The position numbers were made by a program, and so were the translations under genes. Source: Lachnospiraceae bacterium (GTDB lineage: Bacteria > Bacillota_A > Clostridia > Lachnospirales > Lachnospiraceae). Taken from it: 64,000 nucleotides of DNA. Below, one piece after another: positions 1-10,021 of the stretch; positions within the stretch are counted from its first letter, which is position 1, and every line of letters starts with the position of its first letter. The stretch lies in the NCBI GenBank assembly GCA_021770615.1, contig JAETQR010000004.1:1-64000 (forward strand). Reading direction: 5' to 3'. A model generated the notes under the pieces. The model saw only the letters and a list, made by a program, of their open reading frames with translations, was not told the DNA's origin and did no database searches.

Positions 1-663
1 GCGGCAGCCAGAGAACTGAACGTGTCGCAGGACACCATCCTTGTGACCGAGCAGATGATACAGTCCCAGAAGACAGACGAGGATATAAAAGGATCATATT
101 TTACCCATATTCAGGCAAGGGCGTCCCAGATCACACAGAAGAACATCAAATTGTCGTGGAACCGTGTGAAGGGGGCAGACGGTTATGAGATTTACGGAAA
201 CCGCTGTAACACGAAAAAATGGATCTACGAATACAAGAAGATGAAGACGATCGAAAACGGGAACAAAAAATCTTTTATTGACCGGAACTGTAAAAAAGGG
301 ACGTATTACAAATATATCGTGCGTGCCTATAAGATCATCGACGGGAGAAAGGTAACGATCGCTGCCTCAAAGACGATTCATGTGATAACAGCCGGAGGGA
401 AGAACGGAAATGCAAAGTCGGTGAAGGTAAATAAAAAGAACGTATCCTTAAAGACCGGGAAGAAGTTGAAACTCAGGGCATGGGAGATTAAAGAAAACAA
501 ACCGCTCCGACATCACCGGGAGGTAAGCTATGAATCCAGTGATCCAGGCGTGGTGACGATTTCAAAGAAGGGCCGCATCAAGGCAAAAAAGAAAGGAAAA
601 TATACGATATTTGCCTATGCGCAGAGCGGAGTGTTCTGCAAAGTTAAAGTGACAGTGAAGTGA
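1..663 (+). CDS. Secreted fn3/BIG2-type surface protein, 3' part only
   Basis: The reading frame is open from base 1, so the gene starts outside the window; only the last 220 residues are seen. They match, almost residue for residue, the C-terminal 220 residues of the next gene (741-3056). The visible part has a fibronectin III-like stretch (W at the start of strand B, then GADGYEIYG, then YKYIVRAYK) and a Lys-rich BIG2-like end (SVKVNKK, then YESSDP, then GRIKAKKKGKYTIFAYA). Such modules form extracellular beta-sandwich stalks on Gram-positive surface proteins. Tandem duplication with the next gene is clear; the function is unknown. An internal GTG (codon at 22) is not the true start because homology continues upstream. 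Confidence 0.85.
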   Translation, partial: AAARELNVSQDTILVTEQMIQSQKTDEDIKGSYFTHIQARASQITQKNIKLSWNRVKGADGYEIYGNRCNTKKWIYEYKKMKTIENGNKKSFIDRNCKKGTYYKYIVRAYKIIDGRKVTIAASKTIHVITAGGKNGNAKSVKVNKKNVSLKTGKKLKLRAWEIKENKPLRHHREVSYESSDPGVVTISKKGRIKAKKKGKYTIFAYAQSGVFCKVKVTVK

Positions 664-740
664 CCGAAGTAAAGAGGGGAAAATAAGATTGATGTGACCT
701 GGTCTTTGATAGATTAGGGGCAAAAAGGAGGGGACAAAGC

Positions 741-3056
741 ATGATAAGATATAATGCGAAAAAAAGGTGGGCGCTTGTTCTCGTGATAGCTCTGGTTATG
801 GGATTCCTGCCAGGAGGCCAGATGTGGGGCAAAGCAGAGGGAGTATCTGCTTCTGTGCAGGAAATGTCAGTTTCAGCAGATTTGCAATCGGATTATGGTT
901 TAAGTAACCCTACCATGAATGGGGAGGGGGTTACGACATGGGACTGTGTCTGGTTTGGAAACTATCTGCAGAGCGATGCGACTGGGGCGACGAAAGAGCC
1001 GGTCAAGTGGCGTGTCCTGTCTGTAGATGGAGATGATGCATTCCTGCTGGCAGATAAAAACCTGGATTGCAAGCGATATCATACTACGAACACGGGTGTT
1101 ACATGGGAGACATGTACGATGCGAAGCTGGCTGAACGGTTATGGTGCGGGCCAGAACAAAGCTGCTGTGAATTACAGCAGTGATAATTTTCTGGATCATG
1201 CGTTTACCGTATCCGAGCAGGCAGCAATTAAAAAGACGGAGGTGGTCACCGAGGACAACCCGCAGTATAGTACGGAAGGTGGTTATGACACAACAGACAA
1301 AGTGTATGTTCTTTCAATCCGTGAGGCAGCGGAGACAAAATATGGGTTTGCATCTGATGGCGAAAAGAGGGATAGTAGCAGATGGGCAAAGGGCACGGCG
1401 TATGCAAAAAAACAGGGTGCCATGAATGTTTCAGAATCACCATATACAGGAAATGGTTTCTGGTGGCTGCGGTCACCGGGCTACGGTAGTGCAATGGCCT
1501 CCGCCGTGGAGTTTAATGGACGTGTCAATCAGTATGGCGGCGCTGTCCAAAGTAATAACGGTGCGGTGCGTCCCGCTTTGCATTTGAATCTGTCATCTAC
1601 TTCCGTATGGTCAAAAGCAGGGACAGTATCCTCGTCAGGGGAAATATCTGAGATACCGCCCTCTACTCCAACGCCAACCCCGGTTGTAACCCAAACGCCG
1701 GTAGTAACAGCGCCTTCGGTTACGACTCAAACGCCGGTAGTAACAGCGACCCCGGTTGCCACCCCGACAACAACCCAGTCCCCGAAAGTAACAGTATTCC
1801 CCTCCCTCACCCCGCCACCGGTTACGACACCAACACCGGCAGCAACGGCATCTCCGGACCCGCCCGAAACATTGCCCCCGCCCACATCCACGCCTTCCCT
1901 TCTGCCAGCCTCCCAGCCTCCGATGCATAAAATGAAAGTAACGATAAAAGGAAACGGTGTAACGACAGTAAGAACGAATCAGGTCTATGTCAGTACGGAA
2001 CAAATGGCAGAACTGACAGTGGACGGGGGCGATGAGGCCATTTTCACATTTATCCCGGAAGAAGGATGTTCTTTTATCTCGGTGACAGTTGACGGGCAGA
2101 AACAGGAATTTGAGGGGGAGACCTATACGATTCCGCATATAGGGCAGGATCATGATATCCTTGTGGAATTTACAGAAAAGATGCCTCTCCCGACACAGAG
2201 CCCGGAACCGACGGAAGTTCCGCCGCCTCAGACAGAAAAACCTGCTCCGGTTTCAACACCGCATCCGACCGCAACTCCAATGCCGGTTCCCGCCAAATCT
2301 CCGGTTCCAAGTAAAATGCCGCCCCCGGACAATGACCTGTCTGCGATCACTGACGGACTTGGCGTATCCGAAGAGACTGCCATAAAGATTCAGGCGGCAG
2401 CCAGAGAACTGAACGTGTCGCAGAACACCATCCTTGTGACCGAGCAGATGATACAGTCCCAGAAGACAGACGAGGATATAAAAGGATCATATTTTACCCA
2501 TATTCAGGCAAGGGCGTCCCAGATCACACAGAAGAACATAAAGTTGTCGTGGAACCGTGTGAAGGGGGCAGACGGTTACGAGATTTATGGAAACCGCTGC
2601 AACACAAAAAAATGGATCTACGAATACAAGAAGATGAAGACGATCGAAAACGGGAACAAAAAATCTTTTATTGACCGGAACTGTAAAAAAGGGACGTATT
2701 ACAAATATATCGTGCGCGCCTATAAGATCATCGACGGGAAAAAGGTGACGATCGCCGCCTCGAAGACGATCCATGTCACGACGACAGGCGGGAAGAACGG
2801 AAATGCGAAGTCGGTGAAGGTAAACAAAAAGAAGGTATCTTTAAAGGTCGGCAAGAAGATAAAACTCAGGGCGTGGGAGATCAAAGCGGACAAACCAATC
2901 CGGCATCACCGGGAGGTAAGCTATGAGTCCGGTGATCCGAATGTGGCGACCGTTTCAAAGAAGGGCCGCATCAAGGCAAAAAAGAAAGGAAAATGTACCA
3001 TTTTTGCCTATGCGCAGAGCGGGGTGTTCCGGAAAATAAAGGTGACGGTAAAATAG
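741..3056 (+). CDS. Secreted DUF6273 protein with fn3 and BIG2-like domains
   Basis: A 771-residue exported protein. ATG at 741 follows AAGGAGGGG. Residues 1 to about 32 are a signal peptide (basic start, hydrophobic core, then GKAEG). Residues about 60-285 are a DUF6273 domain: WFGNYLQ, then PVKWRVLSVDGDDAFLLAD, MRSWLNGYG, WWLRSPG and VRPALHLNL. Residues about 300-395 and 480-530 are Pro/Thr-rich linkers, with a small beta-rich domain (about 400-475) between them. The end is the fn3/BIG2-like module shared with the gene before it. No LPXTG motif or membrane anchor is visible at the C-terminus, so attachment is unknown. DUF6273 proteins are common and often multi-copy in gut Clostridia, without known function. 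The gap of 77 bases after the upstream gene suggests an operon. Confidence 0.85.
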   Translation: MIRYNAKKRWALVLVIALVMGFLPGGQMWGKAEGVSASVQEMSVSADLQSDYGLSNPTMNGEGVTTWDCVWFGNYLQSDATGATKEPVKWRVLSVDGDDAFLLADKNLDCKRYHTTNTGVTWETCTMRSWLNGYGAGQNKAAVNYSSDNFLDHAFTVSEQAAIKKTEVVTEDNPQYSTEGGYDTTDKVYVLSIREAAETKYGFASDGEKRDSSRWAKGTAYAKKQGAMNVSESPYTGNGFWWLRSPGYGSAMASAVEFNGRVNQYGGAVQSNNGAVRPALHLNLSSTSVWSKAGTVSSSGEISEIPPSTPTPTPVVTQTPVVTAPSVTTQTPVVTATPVATPTTTQSPKVTVFPSLTPPPVTTPTPAATASPDPPETLPPPTSTPSLLPASQPPMHKMKVTIKGNGVTTVRTNQVYVSTEQMAELTVDGGDEAIFTFIPEEGCSFISVTVDGQKQEFEGETYTIPHIGQDHDILVEFTEKMPLPTQSPEPTEVPPPQTEKPAPVSTPHPTATPMPVPAKSPVPSKMPPPDNDLSAITDGLGVSEETAIKIQAAARELNVSQNTILVTEQMIQSQKTDEDIKGSYFTHIQARASQITQKNIKLSWNRVKGADGYEIYGNRCNTKKWIYEYKKMKTIENGNKKSFIDRNCKKGTYYKYIVRAYKIIDGKKVTIAASKTIHVTTTGGKNGNAKSVKVNKKKVSLKVGKKIKLRAWEIKADKPIRHHREVSYESGDPNVATVSKKGRIKAKKKGKCTIFAYAQSGVFRKIKVTVK

Positions 3057-3146
3057 TTTTTTTGGTTTTCAGGAGGGCGGGATCAGATCGGGGAAGCACT
3101 GGTCATAAAAGACAAAAAAATTTCACATTTTCAGATTGATAATTAT

Positions 3147-3175
3147 TTGACAATTAGAAATGAGAATGTTATGAT
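3147..3175 (+). promoter_or_regulatory. Sigma-A type promoter for coaD
   Basis: TTGACA at 3147-3152 and TATGAT at 3170-3175 with a 17-base spacer, about 88 bases before the coaD start. It lies in an AT-rich gap after the surface-protein pair. Confidence 0.8.
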
Positions 3176-3262
3176 ATAAACAGCGGTTGGGACAAGACAT
3201 TGTGAAAAAATTAACAAACTTTTGCATGTGATACAAAACGATGTAAAAGAATGGAGTTTCTT

Positions 3263-3745
3263 ATGATAAAAGCAGTTTATCCGGGAAGTTTTGATCCGGT
3301 CACGTATGGTCATCTGGATATCATCGAACGGGCATCCCGAGTGGTCGATGAGGTGATCGTGGCGGTTCTGATCAACAGCAGTAAAAGACCTCTTTTCACG
3401 CTTGAGGAGAGAGTCAGCATGCTGCAGAAGTCTGCGAAGGCATTTCCCAATGTAAAAATTGAGACATTTCAGGGGTTGACGGTAGACTTTGCCCGGAGTG
3501 CAGGAGCAAAAGTTATGATACGGGGATTGCGGGCGGTATCGGATTTTGAATCGGAAATGCAGATTGCCCAGACGAACCACAGTCTGGATCCGGAGATCGA
3601 TACGATGTTTTTTACGACGAGTCTCGAGTATGCTTTTTTAAGCTCTACGATCGTAAGAGAAGTAGCTTCCTATGGTTCGGACGTTTCCAAAATGGTACCG
3701 GAACATGTGGGCGAAATGTTGCGGAAAAAATATCTTTCACAGTAG
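3263..3745 (+). CDS. coaD: Phosphopantetheine adenylyltransferase
   Basis: CoaD transfers AMP from ATP to 4'-phosphopantetheine, giving dephospho-CoA, the penultimate step of CoA synthesis in the cytosol. The 160-residue length is exactly usual. The N-terminus has the nucleotidyltransferase signature YPGSFDPVTYGHLDII, and RGLRAVSDFE and SSTIVRE follow at about 90 and 128. An ATG four codons upstream (3251) is also in frame, but ATG 3263 has GGAG six bases before it and gives the family-standard start MIKAVYPGSF. It has its own promoter at 3147. Its place just before a CoA-ester pathway may be meaningful but can also be chance. Confidence 0.96.
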   Translation: MIKAVYPGSFDPVTYGHLDIIERASRVVDEVIVAVLINSSKRPLFTLEERVSMLQKSAKAFPNVKIETFQGLTVDFARSAGAKVMIRGLRAVSDFESEMQIAQTNHSLDPEIDTMFFTTSLEYAFLSSTIVREVASYGSDVSKMVPEHVGEMLRKKYLSQ

Positions 3746-3835
3746 AACCCATGGCCTGCGGGTCATAAACCGCGTATAAAACCGGAAATTTTCCGGCTCA
3801 TATAAAAATTAATATTTAAGGAGGATATATTTATC

Positions 3836-5020
3836 ATGTCTAAGAAAGTAGTTTTAGCAGGCGCTTGCCGTACTGCGATCGGAACAATGGGTGGTACACT
3901 CAGTACAACTCCGGCCCAGAAACTGGGTTCAATCGTTATCGAAGAGGCTCTGAAAAGAGCAGGCGTTCCAAAGGATCAGGTTGATCATGTATACATGGGC
4001 TGCGTGATCCAGGCAGGACTCGGTCAGAACGTAGCACGTCAGGCTTCGATCAATGCAGGTCTTCCGATCGAGACTCCGGCTGTTACGGTAAATGTTGTCT
4101 GCGGTTCCGGCCTGAACTGTGTGAATATGGCTGCCCAGATGATCCAGACAGGAGATGCGGATATCGTCGTGGCAGGTGGTATGGAAAACATGTCCATGGC
4201 ACCATATGCTCTGAAACAGGCTCGTTTCGGTTACAGAATGAACAACAATACGATCGTGGATACGATGGTAAATGATGCTCTCTGGGATGCATTCAATGAT
4301 TATCATATGATCCAGACAGCAGACAATATCTGTGCCGATGACAGATGGAAACTGACACGTGAAGAGCTGGATGAGTTTGCGGTAGCCAGCCAGAATAAGG
4401 CTGTTGCAGCACAGGAGTCCGGCCGCTTTGATGATGAGATCGTTCCGGTAGAAGTAAAACAGAGAAAACAGACGGTTGTATTTGATAAAGATGAGGGACC
4501 ACGTCCGGGTACTTCCATGGAAGGTCTTGCAAAACTTCGTCCGATCAACAAAGACGGTTTTGTAACTGCCGGTAATGCATCCGGTATTAATGACGGTGCT
4601 GCAGCGATCGTTGTCATGAGTGAAGAAAAAGCAAAAGAACTCGGGGTAAAACCAATGGCTACATTTGTTGCCGGAGCACTTGCCGGAGTTGATCCGAAGA
4701 TCATGGGTATCGGACCGGTTGCTGCGACACAGAAGGTAATGAAAAAAGCTGGTCTCAGTGTAGACGACATGGATCTGATCGAGGCAAACGAGGCATTTGC
4801 TGCACAGTCGATCGCAGTAGGAAGAGATCTTGGCTTTGATCTTGAGAAACTGAATGTAAATGGTGGTGCGATCGCTCTCGGACATCCGGTAGGAGCATCC
4901 GGATGCCGTATCCTTGTAACACTTCTCCATGAGATGCAGAAACGCGATGCGAAGAAAGGTCTTGCTACGCTTTGTATCGGTGGTGGAATGGGTTGTGCTA
5001 CGATCGTTGAGCGCGACTGA
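3836..5020 (+). CDS. thlA: Acetyl-CoA C-acetyltransferase (thiolase)
   Basis: Condenses two acetyl-CoA to acetoacetyl-CoA, the first step of butyrate formation. At 394 residues it has the usual length. Catalytic residues are visible: Cys89 in VVCGSGL (acyl-enzyme), His350 in GHPVGASG and Cys380 in [20 protein letters not shown] precedes ATG 3836. It opens the thl-crt-hbd-bcd-etfB-etfA operon. No clear promoter is seen between coaD and thlA; a short perfect hairpin (3782-3796) without a U-tract sits there and may be a weak attenuator or processing site. Codon use is strongly biased toward frequent codons, as expected of a highly expressed gene. Confidence 0.97.
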   Translation: MSKKVVLAGACRTAIGTMGGTLSTTPAQKLGSIVIEEALKRAGVPKDQVDHVYMGCVIQAGLGQNVARQASINAGLPIETPAVTVNVVCGSGLNCVNMAAQMIQTGDADIVVAGGMENMSMAPYALKQARFGYRMNNNTIVDTMVNDALWDAFNDYHMIQTADNICADDRWKLTREELDEFAVASQNKAVAAQESGRFDDEIVPVEVKQRKQTVVFDKDEGPRPGTSMEGLAKLRPINKDGFVTAGNASGINDGAAAIVVMSEEKAKELGVKPMATFVAGALAGVDPKIMGIGPVAATQKVMKKAGLSVDDMDLIEANEAFAAQSIAVGRDLGFDLEKLNVNGGAIALGHPVGASGCRILVTLLHEMQKRDAKKGLATLCIGGGMGCATIVERD

Positions 5021-5078
5021 GTACAGAGTATCGTGGTCTGACGGCGGATAACCGCCAGATCCTTTGCTGCCCCGCATT

Positions 5079-5109
5079 GCAGCAGTCAGAATTGCAGGCT
5101 GGCTGCTGC
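5079..5109 (+). other. Hairpin in the thlA-crt intergenic RNA
   Basis: An 11-base stem (GCAGCAGTCAG with CTGGCTGCTGC, one G-U pair) with a 9-base loop, preceded by a smaller GGCGG/CCGCC hairpin at about 5043-5056. No U-tract follows, so it is not a typical terminator. It may stabilise or attenuate the operon transcript between thlA and crt. A TATAAT at 5121 lacks a good -35 element. Confidence 0.5.
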
Positions 5110-5159
5110 GTGTGGGAATATATAATGACATAATGTAGAACGGAAAGGAGAGTTCCCGG

Positions 5160-5951
5160 ATGGAATTCATTAAATATGAAGTTGAGGACAAAGTTGGTAT
5201 TATTACCATCAATCGTCCGAAAGCATTGAATGCATTGAACAGTACAGTGCTGGATGAGCTGAATGAGACGCTGGATGGTGTTGATCTTGATACGATAAGA
5301 TGCCTGATTCTGACAGGTGCTGGCGATAAATCTTTTGTAGCAGGTGCAGATATTGGGGAAATGAGCACGCTGACAAAAGCAGAGGGTGAGGCTTTTGGAA
5401 AGAAAGGAAACGATGTGTTCCGTAAGCTGGAGACATTCCCGATCCCTGTGATCGCGGCTGTAAATGGTTTTGCACTCGGTGGAGGATGTGAGATCTCGAT
5501 GAGTTGTGATATCCGTATCTGTTCTGAAAATGCGGTATTTGGCCAGCCGGAAGTCGGCCTTGGTATCACACCTGGATTCGGCGGTACACAGAGACTTGCG
5601 AGAGTCATTCCGGTCGGAATGGCAAAACAACTGATCTATACAGCGAGAAATATTAAAGCAGATGAAGCTTACCGTGTAGGGCTTGTAAATGCCGTATATC
5701 CGCTTGAGGAGCTGATGCCTGCGGCAAAGAAAATGGCTGCCGGGATCGCAATGCAGGCGCCGATTGCTGTAAGAAATTGTAAGAAAGCCATCAACGACGG
5801 CCTTCAGGTAGATATGGATGAGGCGATCGTGATCGAGGAGAAACTGTTCGGTGACTGCTTTGAGACAGAAGACCAGAAAGCAGGAATGGGCAATTTCCTT
5901 GAAAAAGATAAAGAAAAGAAATTAAAAGTAGTTCCGTTTAAGAACTGTTAA
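5160..5951 (+). CDS. crt: 3-hydroxybutyryl-CoA dehydratase (crotonase)
   Basis: Dehydrates (S)-3-hydroxybutyryl-CoA to crotonyl-CoA. The 263-residue length fits the enoyl-CoA hydratase family. The oxyanion-hole and catalytic region shows AVNGFALGGGCE with Glu111, and GQPEVGLGITPGFGGTQR with Glu131, the two glutamates expected of an active hydratase. The start at 5160 follows AAAGGAGAG. It is the second gene of the butyryl-CoA operon, 139 bases after thlA and 40 bases before hbd. Confidence 0.96.
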   Translation: MEFIKYEVEDKVGIITINRPKALNALNSTVLDELNETLDGVDLDTIRCLILTGAGDKSFVAGADIGEMSTLTKAEGEAFGKKGNDVFRKLETFPIPVIAAVNGFALGGGCEISMSCDIRICSENAVFGQPEVGLGITPGFGGTQRLARVIPVGMAKQLIYTARNIKADEAYRVGLVNAVYPLEELMPAAKKMAAGIAMQAPIAVRNCKKAINDGLQVDMDEAIVIEEKLFGDCFETEDQKAGMGNFLEKDKEKKLKVVPFKNC

Positions 5952-5991
5952 GGTAAAAAATTATTAAAAAAATATATGGAGGTATGTATCA

Positions 5992-6834
5992 ATGAAAGTT
6001 GGTGTTATCGGTGCCGGAACAATGGGATCCGGAATTGCACAGGCATTTGCCCAGACAGAAGGTTATGAGGTTTATCTGTGTGATATCAATGAAGAATTTG
6101 CAGCAAATGGTAAGAACAAGATCGCAAAAGGATTTGAAAAGCGCGTGGCAAAAGGAAAAATGGATCAGGCCGCTGCAGACGCTATCCTGAACAAGATCAC
6201 AACAGGTACAAAAGAGATCTGTACGGACTGTGACCTGATCGTAGAGGCTGCTCTTGAGGTTATGGATGTGAAAAAGCAGACTTTCAAAGAACTGCAGGAT
6301 ATCGTGAAGAAGGATGACTGTATCTTTGCTACGAATACATCTTCTCTTTCCATTACAGAGATCGGACAGGGCATCAGCCATCCGGTGATCGGTATGCATT
6401 TCTTCAATCCGGCTCCTGTTATGAAGCTTGTTGAGGTAATCCGTGGAGAGAACACAACAGATGAAGTAAATGAGAAAGTTGTTTCCATCGCCAAAGAGAT
6501 CGGCAAGACACCGGTAGAAGTAAAAGAAGCTGCCGGATTTGTTGTAAACCGTATTTTAATTCCGATGATCAACGAAGCAGTCGGCATTTATGCGGATGGT
6601 GTCGCTTCCGTAGAGGGTATTGACGCAGCGATGCAGCTTGGTGCAAACCATCCGATGGGACCGCTTGCGCTCGGCGATCTTGTAGGGCTTGATATCTGTC
6701 TTGCGATCATGGAAGTCCTTCAGGCAGAGACCGGCGATCCAAAATACCGCCCGCATCCATTGCTCAGAAAGATGGTACGTGCTGGCAAGCTCGGAAGAAA
6801 GACCGGAATCGGATTTTATGACTACAGCAAATAA
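5992..6834 (+). CDS. hbd: 3-hydroxybutyryl-CoA dehydrogenase
   Basis: Reduces acetoacetyl-CoA to 3-hydroxybutyryl-CoA with NAD(P)H. The 280-residue protein starts with a Rossmann fingerprint ([13 protein letters not shown]) and has the catalytic His136 in [15 protein letters not shown], then [13 protein letters not shown] at the domain junction. TATGGAGGTATG gives a strong ribosome binding site. It lies in the operon between crt and bcd, with 38 bases to the chosen bcd start. Confidence 0.97.
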   Translation: MKVGVIGAGTMGSGIAQAFAQTEGYEVYLCDINEEFAANGKNKIAKGFEKRVAKGKMDQAAADAILNKITTGTKEICTDCDLIVEAALEVMDVKKQTFKELQDIVKKDDCIFATNTSSLSITEIGQGISHPVIGMHFFNPAPVMKLVEVIRGENTTDEVNEKVVSIAKEIGKTPVEVKEAAGFVVNRILIPMINEAVGIYADGVASVEGIDAAMQLGANHPMGPLALGDLVGLDICLAIMEVLQAETGDPKYRPHPLLRKMVRAGKLGRKTGIGFYDYSK

Positions 6835-6872
6835 GCACATTGATTTTTTATAGAAAGGTGGTTCATGAAAAA

Positions 6873-8042
6873 ATGGATTTTACTTTAGATCAGAAACATG
6901 AAATGGCAAGATCTTTATTCAAAGAATTTGCTGAAAATGAAGCGAAACCACTCGCTCAGGAGACAGATGAAACCGAAGCTTTTCCACAGTCTACCGTAGA
7001 CAAAATGGGCAAATACGGTTTTATGGGAATCCCGATACCAAAGCAGTATGGCGGACAGGGATGTGATATTTTAACGTATGTTATGTGTGTGGAGGAACTT
7101 TCCAAAGTCTGTGGTACGACAGGTGTTATCGTATCCGCACATACCAGCCTTTGCTGTGACCCGATCCTTACATATGGAACAGAAGAGCAGAAACAGAAAT
7201 ATTTACCACCTCTTTCCAATGGCGAGAAACTTGGCGCATTTGCTCTGACTGAGCCGGGTGCAGGAACCGATGCCCAGGGCGCTCAGACAAAAGCAGTTCT
7301 GGATGGCGATGAGTGGGTACTGAACGGAAGCAAGTGTTTTATCACCAATGGTAAAGTAGCAGATGTCTATATTGTGATCGCTATTACAAGTGTGACCGAA
7401 GACAGAAGAGGAAGAAAGAAAAAGAATTTCTCTGCATTTATCGTAGAAAAAGGAACTCCGGGATTCTCCTTCGGAACAAAAGAAAAGAAAATGGGTATCC
7501 GCGGTTCTTCTACGTATGAATTGATCTTCGAGGATTGCCGTATTCCGAAAGAAAATATTCTGGGACCGGAAGGAAAAGGTTTCCCGATCGCCATGCACAC
7601 ACTCGATGGCGGCCGTATCGGTATCGCCGCACAGGCTCTCGGTATCGCAGAGGGTGCGCTTGAGACGACCGTTGAATATGTAAAAGAGAGAAAACAGTTT
7701 GGCCGTTCGATCGCTGCACAGCAGAATACACAGTTCCAGCTGGCTGATATGGCTACAAAAGTAGAAGCAGCGAAATCCCTCGTTTACAAAGCAGCGCTGA
7801 AAAAGCAGGAATTTGCAGATGGAGCAAAAGTTTCCTATTCGGTAGAAGCAGCAATGGCAAAATTATATGCTGCCGAAGTAGCGATGGAAGTTACGACAAA
7901 GGCAGTTCAGCTGCATGGTGGTTATGGTTACATCAGAGAATACGACGTAGAGCGTATGATGCGTGATGCTAAGATTACAGAGATCTACGAGGGAACATCA
8001 GAAGTTCAGCGTATGGTCATTTCTGGAAACTTATTGAAATAA
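6873..8042 (+). CDS. bcd: Butyryl-CoA dehydrogenase
   Basis: An acyl-CoA dehydrogenase (389 residues) that reduces crotonyl-CoA to butyryl-CoA; with EtfAB it normally forms the flavin-based electron-bifurcating complex that also reduces ferredoxin. Family motifs: [12 protein letters not shown] near residue 125, the FAD-site stretch [19 protein letters not shown], and the catalytic Glu373 in IYEGTSEVQ. The frame is open upstream to a TTG at 6840, but the family start [12 protein letters not shown] and GAAAGGTGG 11 bases upstream favour ATG 6873. Adjacent etfB and etfA support the assignment over other acyl-CoA dehydrogenases. Confidence 0.95.
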   Translation: MDFTLDQKHEMARSLFKEFAENEAKPLAQETDETEAFPQSTVDKMGKYGFMGIPIPKQYGGQGCDILTYVMCVEELSKVCGTTGVIVSAHTSLCCDPILTYGTEEQKQKYLPPLSNGEKLGAFALTEPGAGTDAQGAQTKAVLDGDEWVLNGSKCFITNGKVADVYIVIAITSVTEDRRGRKKKNFSAFIVEKGTPGFSFGTKEKKMGIRGSSTYELIFEDCRIPKENILGPEGKGFPIAMHTLDGGRIGIAAQALGIAEGALETTVEYVKERKQFGRSIAAQQNTQFQLADMATKVEAAKSLVYKAALKKQEFADGAKVSYSVEAAMAKLYAAEVAMEVTTKAVQLHGGYGYIREYDVERMMRDAKITEIYEGTSEVQRMVISGNLLK

Positions 8043-8055
8043 GGAGGTTCATATC

Positions 8056-8838
8056 GTGAAAATAGTAGTTTGTATAAAACAGGTACCGGATACAAAAGGT
8101 GGAGTTAAATTTAATCCGGATGGTACACTTGACAGAGGTGCAATGCTTACAATTATGAACCCGGATGATAAAGCTGGTTTGGAAGCAGCACTCAGGATCA
8201 AAGAGCAGAATGGCGCTGAAGTTACCGTTCTTACGATGGGACTTCCGAAAGCAGAAGAAGTTCTCCGTGAAGCGATGGCAATGGGCGCAGATAAGGGAAT
8301 CCTTGTGACAGACCGTGTTCTCGGTGGAGCAGATACATGGGCGACATCGACGACGATCGCTGGTGCCCTCAGAAACATTGACTACGATCTGATCATTACA
8401 GGCCGTCAGGCGATCGATGGTGATACTGCACAGGTTGGACCACAGATTTCCGAGCATCTTGATATTCCGGTCATCTCTTATGCACAGGAGATCAAGATCG
8501 ATGGTGACTCTGTGATCGTACAGCGTCAGTATGATGACAGATATCATGAATTAAAGGTAAAAATGCCTTGCCTTATTACCGCTCTTTCTGAATTGAATGA
8601 GCCGCGTTACATGACTCCGGGCGGAATCTTTGATGCTTATGAGAAGGAGATTACCGTTTGGGGAAGAGCAGACTTAAAGGATGTAGATGATGCAAACCTT
8701 GGTCTGAAAGGATCTCCGACGAAGATCGCCAAGGCTTCTGACAAGGTTCGTAAAGGAGCAGGAGAAAAGGTTGCTCTTGACGGTGCAGAGGCTGCGACAT
8801 ACATCGTTGAAAAATTGAAAGAGAAACATGTGATCTAA
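8056..8838 (+). CDS. etfB: Electron transfer flavoprotein beta subunit
   Basis: The 260-residue beta subunit of the flavoprotein that passes electrons to Bcd. It starts at GTG 8056 after AAGGAGG and shows the family start MKIVVCIKQVPDT, the nucleotide-binding GRQAIDGDTAQVGPQ and the C-terminal helical tail. In Clostridia the EtfB flavin is the bifurcating centre; that role is known of the family and not visible here directly. The gap after bcd is 13 bases, indicating co-expression. Confidence 0.96.
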   Translation: MKIVVCIKQVPDTKGGVKFNPDGTLDRGAMLTIMNPDDKAGLEAALRIKEQNGAEVTVLTMGLPKAEEVLREAMAMGADKGILVTDRVLGGADTWATSTTIAGALRNIDYDLIITGRQAIDGDTAQVGPQISEHLDIPVISYAQEIKIDGDSVIVQRQYDDRYHELKVKMPCLITALSELNEPRYMTPGGIFDAYEKEITVWGRADLKDVDDANLGLKGSPTKIAKASDKVRKGAGEKVALDGAEAATYIVEKLKEKHVI

Positions 8839-8856
8839 TCAAATAAGGAGGCAATT

Positions 8857-9903
8857 ATGAATTTAGAAGAATATAAAGGTGTATTTGTCTATGCACAGCA
8901 GGTAGACAATGAATTAAGCGGAATTGCTTTGGAATTGCTTGGAAAAGCAAATGAGCTTGCCGCAGACTTAAAGACGGATGTAACAGCTGTACTTATCGGT
9001 TCTGGTGTCTCCGGACTTGTCGATACGCTGGCTGAGTACGGCGCAGATAAAGTGATCGTAGTAGACGATCCGGAACTGAAAGAGTACAGGACAGAGCCAT
9101 ATACCCATGCACTTGCTTCTGTCATCAATGAATACAAACCAGACATCATGCTTGTCGGTGCGACAGCGATCGGCCGTGACTTAGGCCCAAGAGTGTCTGC
9201 ACGTGTGGCAACTGGTCTTACGGCAGACTGTACGGTTCTTGAGATCGGTGATTTCCCACTTAATCCGGTTCCGGGAAAAGAGGCAGAGCAGAAACACAAT
9301 CAGCTTCTTATGACCCGTCCGGCATTTGGTGGTAATACGATCGCTACGATCGCATGTCCGGATAACCGTCCTCAGATGGCTACGGTACGTCCTGGTGTTA
9401 TGCAGAAGCTCGAGCCGAAAGCTGGTGCGAAGGCAGAAGTGATCAATTACAATCCTGGATTTACTCCAAATGACAAATATGTGGAGATCTTGAATGTCGT
9501 AAAATCCGTAACGGATGTAGTGGACATCATGGATGCCAAGATTCTTGTATCCGGCGGACGTGGCGTAGGTTCCAAAGAGAACTTCAAGCTTCTTGAGGAT
9601 CTGGCAGAGGTGATCGGCGGAACAGTAAGCTGTTCCCGTGCTGTTGTTGATAACGGCTGGCTGCCAAAAGACCTTCAGGTAGGACAGACAGGAAAGACTG
9701 TTCGTCCGAACGTATATTTTGCAATCGGTATCTCAGGTGCGATCCAGCATGCCGCAGGTATGGAGGAATCGGATATCATCGTTGCCATCAATAAAGACGA
9801 AGATGCTCCGATCTTTGACGTGGCAGATTATGGTATCGTCGGCGACCTGAATAAGGTTGTTCCACAGCTTACCGAGATGCTTAAAGCAGAGATTAAGAAA
9901 TAA
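8857..9903 (+). CDS. etfA: Electron transfer flavoprotein alpha subunit
   Basis: The 348-residue alpha subunit. The C-terminal FAD domain is clear: [12 protein letters not shown], then [35 protein letters not shown] and [16 protein letters not shown]. No N-terminal ferredoxin-like cysteine cluster is present, as in the standard bcd-linked form. It closes the operon: a terminator follows 15 bases after the stop codon. No butyrate kinase or CoA-transferase gene is in the window, so the final step must be encoded elsewhere. Confidence 0.96.
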   Translation: MNLEEYKGVFVYAQQVDNELSGIALELLGKANELAADLKTDVTAVLIGSGVSGLVDTLAEYGADKVIVVDDPELKEYRTEPYTHALASVINEYKPDIMLVGATAIGRDLGPRVSARVATGLTADCTVLEIGDFPLNPVPGKEAEQKHNQLLMTRPAFGGNTIATIACPDNRPQMATVRPGVMQKLEPKAGAKAEVINYNPGFTPNDKYVEILNVVKSVTDVVDIMDAKILVSGGRGVGSKENFKLLEDLAEVIGGTVSCSRAVVDNGWLPKDLQVGQTGKTVRPNVYFAIGISGAIQHAAGMEESDIIVAINKDEDAPIFDVADYGIVGDLNKVVPQLTEMLKAEIKK

Positions 9904-9917
9904 TTTGATCTGTTAGC

Positions 9918-9981
9918 AAAGGGTGCCCACGGAACTTATAAAAGCCTGACACGGTCAGGAAGGTTCCGGGACGCCCTTTTT
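9918..9981 (+). terminator. Terminator of the butyryl-CoA operon
   Basis: An outer stem, AAAGGGTGCCC..GGAAC with GTTCC..GGGACGCCCTTT, encloses an inner CCTGAC/GTCAGG hairpin and is followed by TTTTT. This is a long, branched, Rho-independent terminator. Confidence 0.85.
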
Positions 9982-10021
9982 GGTTGAAAATCCTTTAAAG
10001 GATTGAGAGAGGAATTTTTTG

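Noticed and set aside
1640..2300. Repeated CCGACACC/ACGCCGGT units that look like a direct-repeat array
   Set aside because: They are codons of the Pro/Thr-rich linkers in the DUF6273 protein, with variable lengths and no spacers, so not a CRISPR array.
5119..5126. TATAAT before crt as a separate promoter
   Set aside because: No acceptable -35 at 16-18 bases; kept as part of the thlA-crt intergenic region.
3929..5608. A long open frame on the minus strand opposite thlA and crt (559 codons)
   Set aside because: It lies fully antisense to two clear enzymes with catalytic residues, has no ribosome binding site and gives a Cys/His/Ser-rich product with no family features. It results from biased codon use on the plus strand.
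6840..6872. Upstream TTG start for bcd
   Set aside because: It would add 11 residues absent from the family, and the ribosome binding site lies downstream of it.
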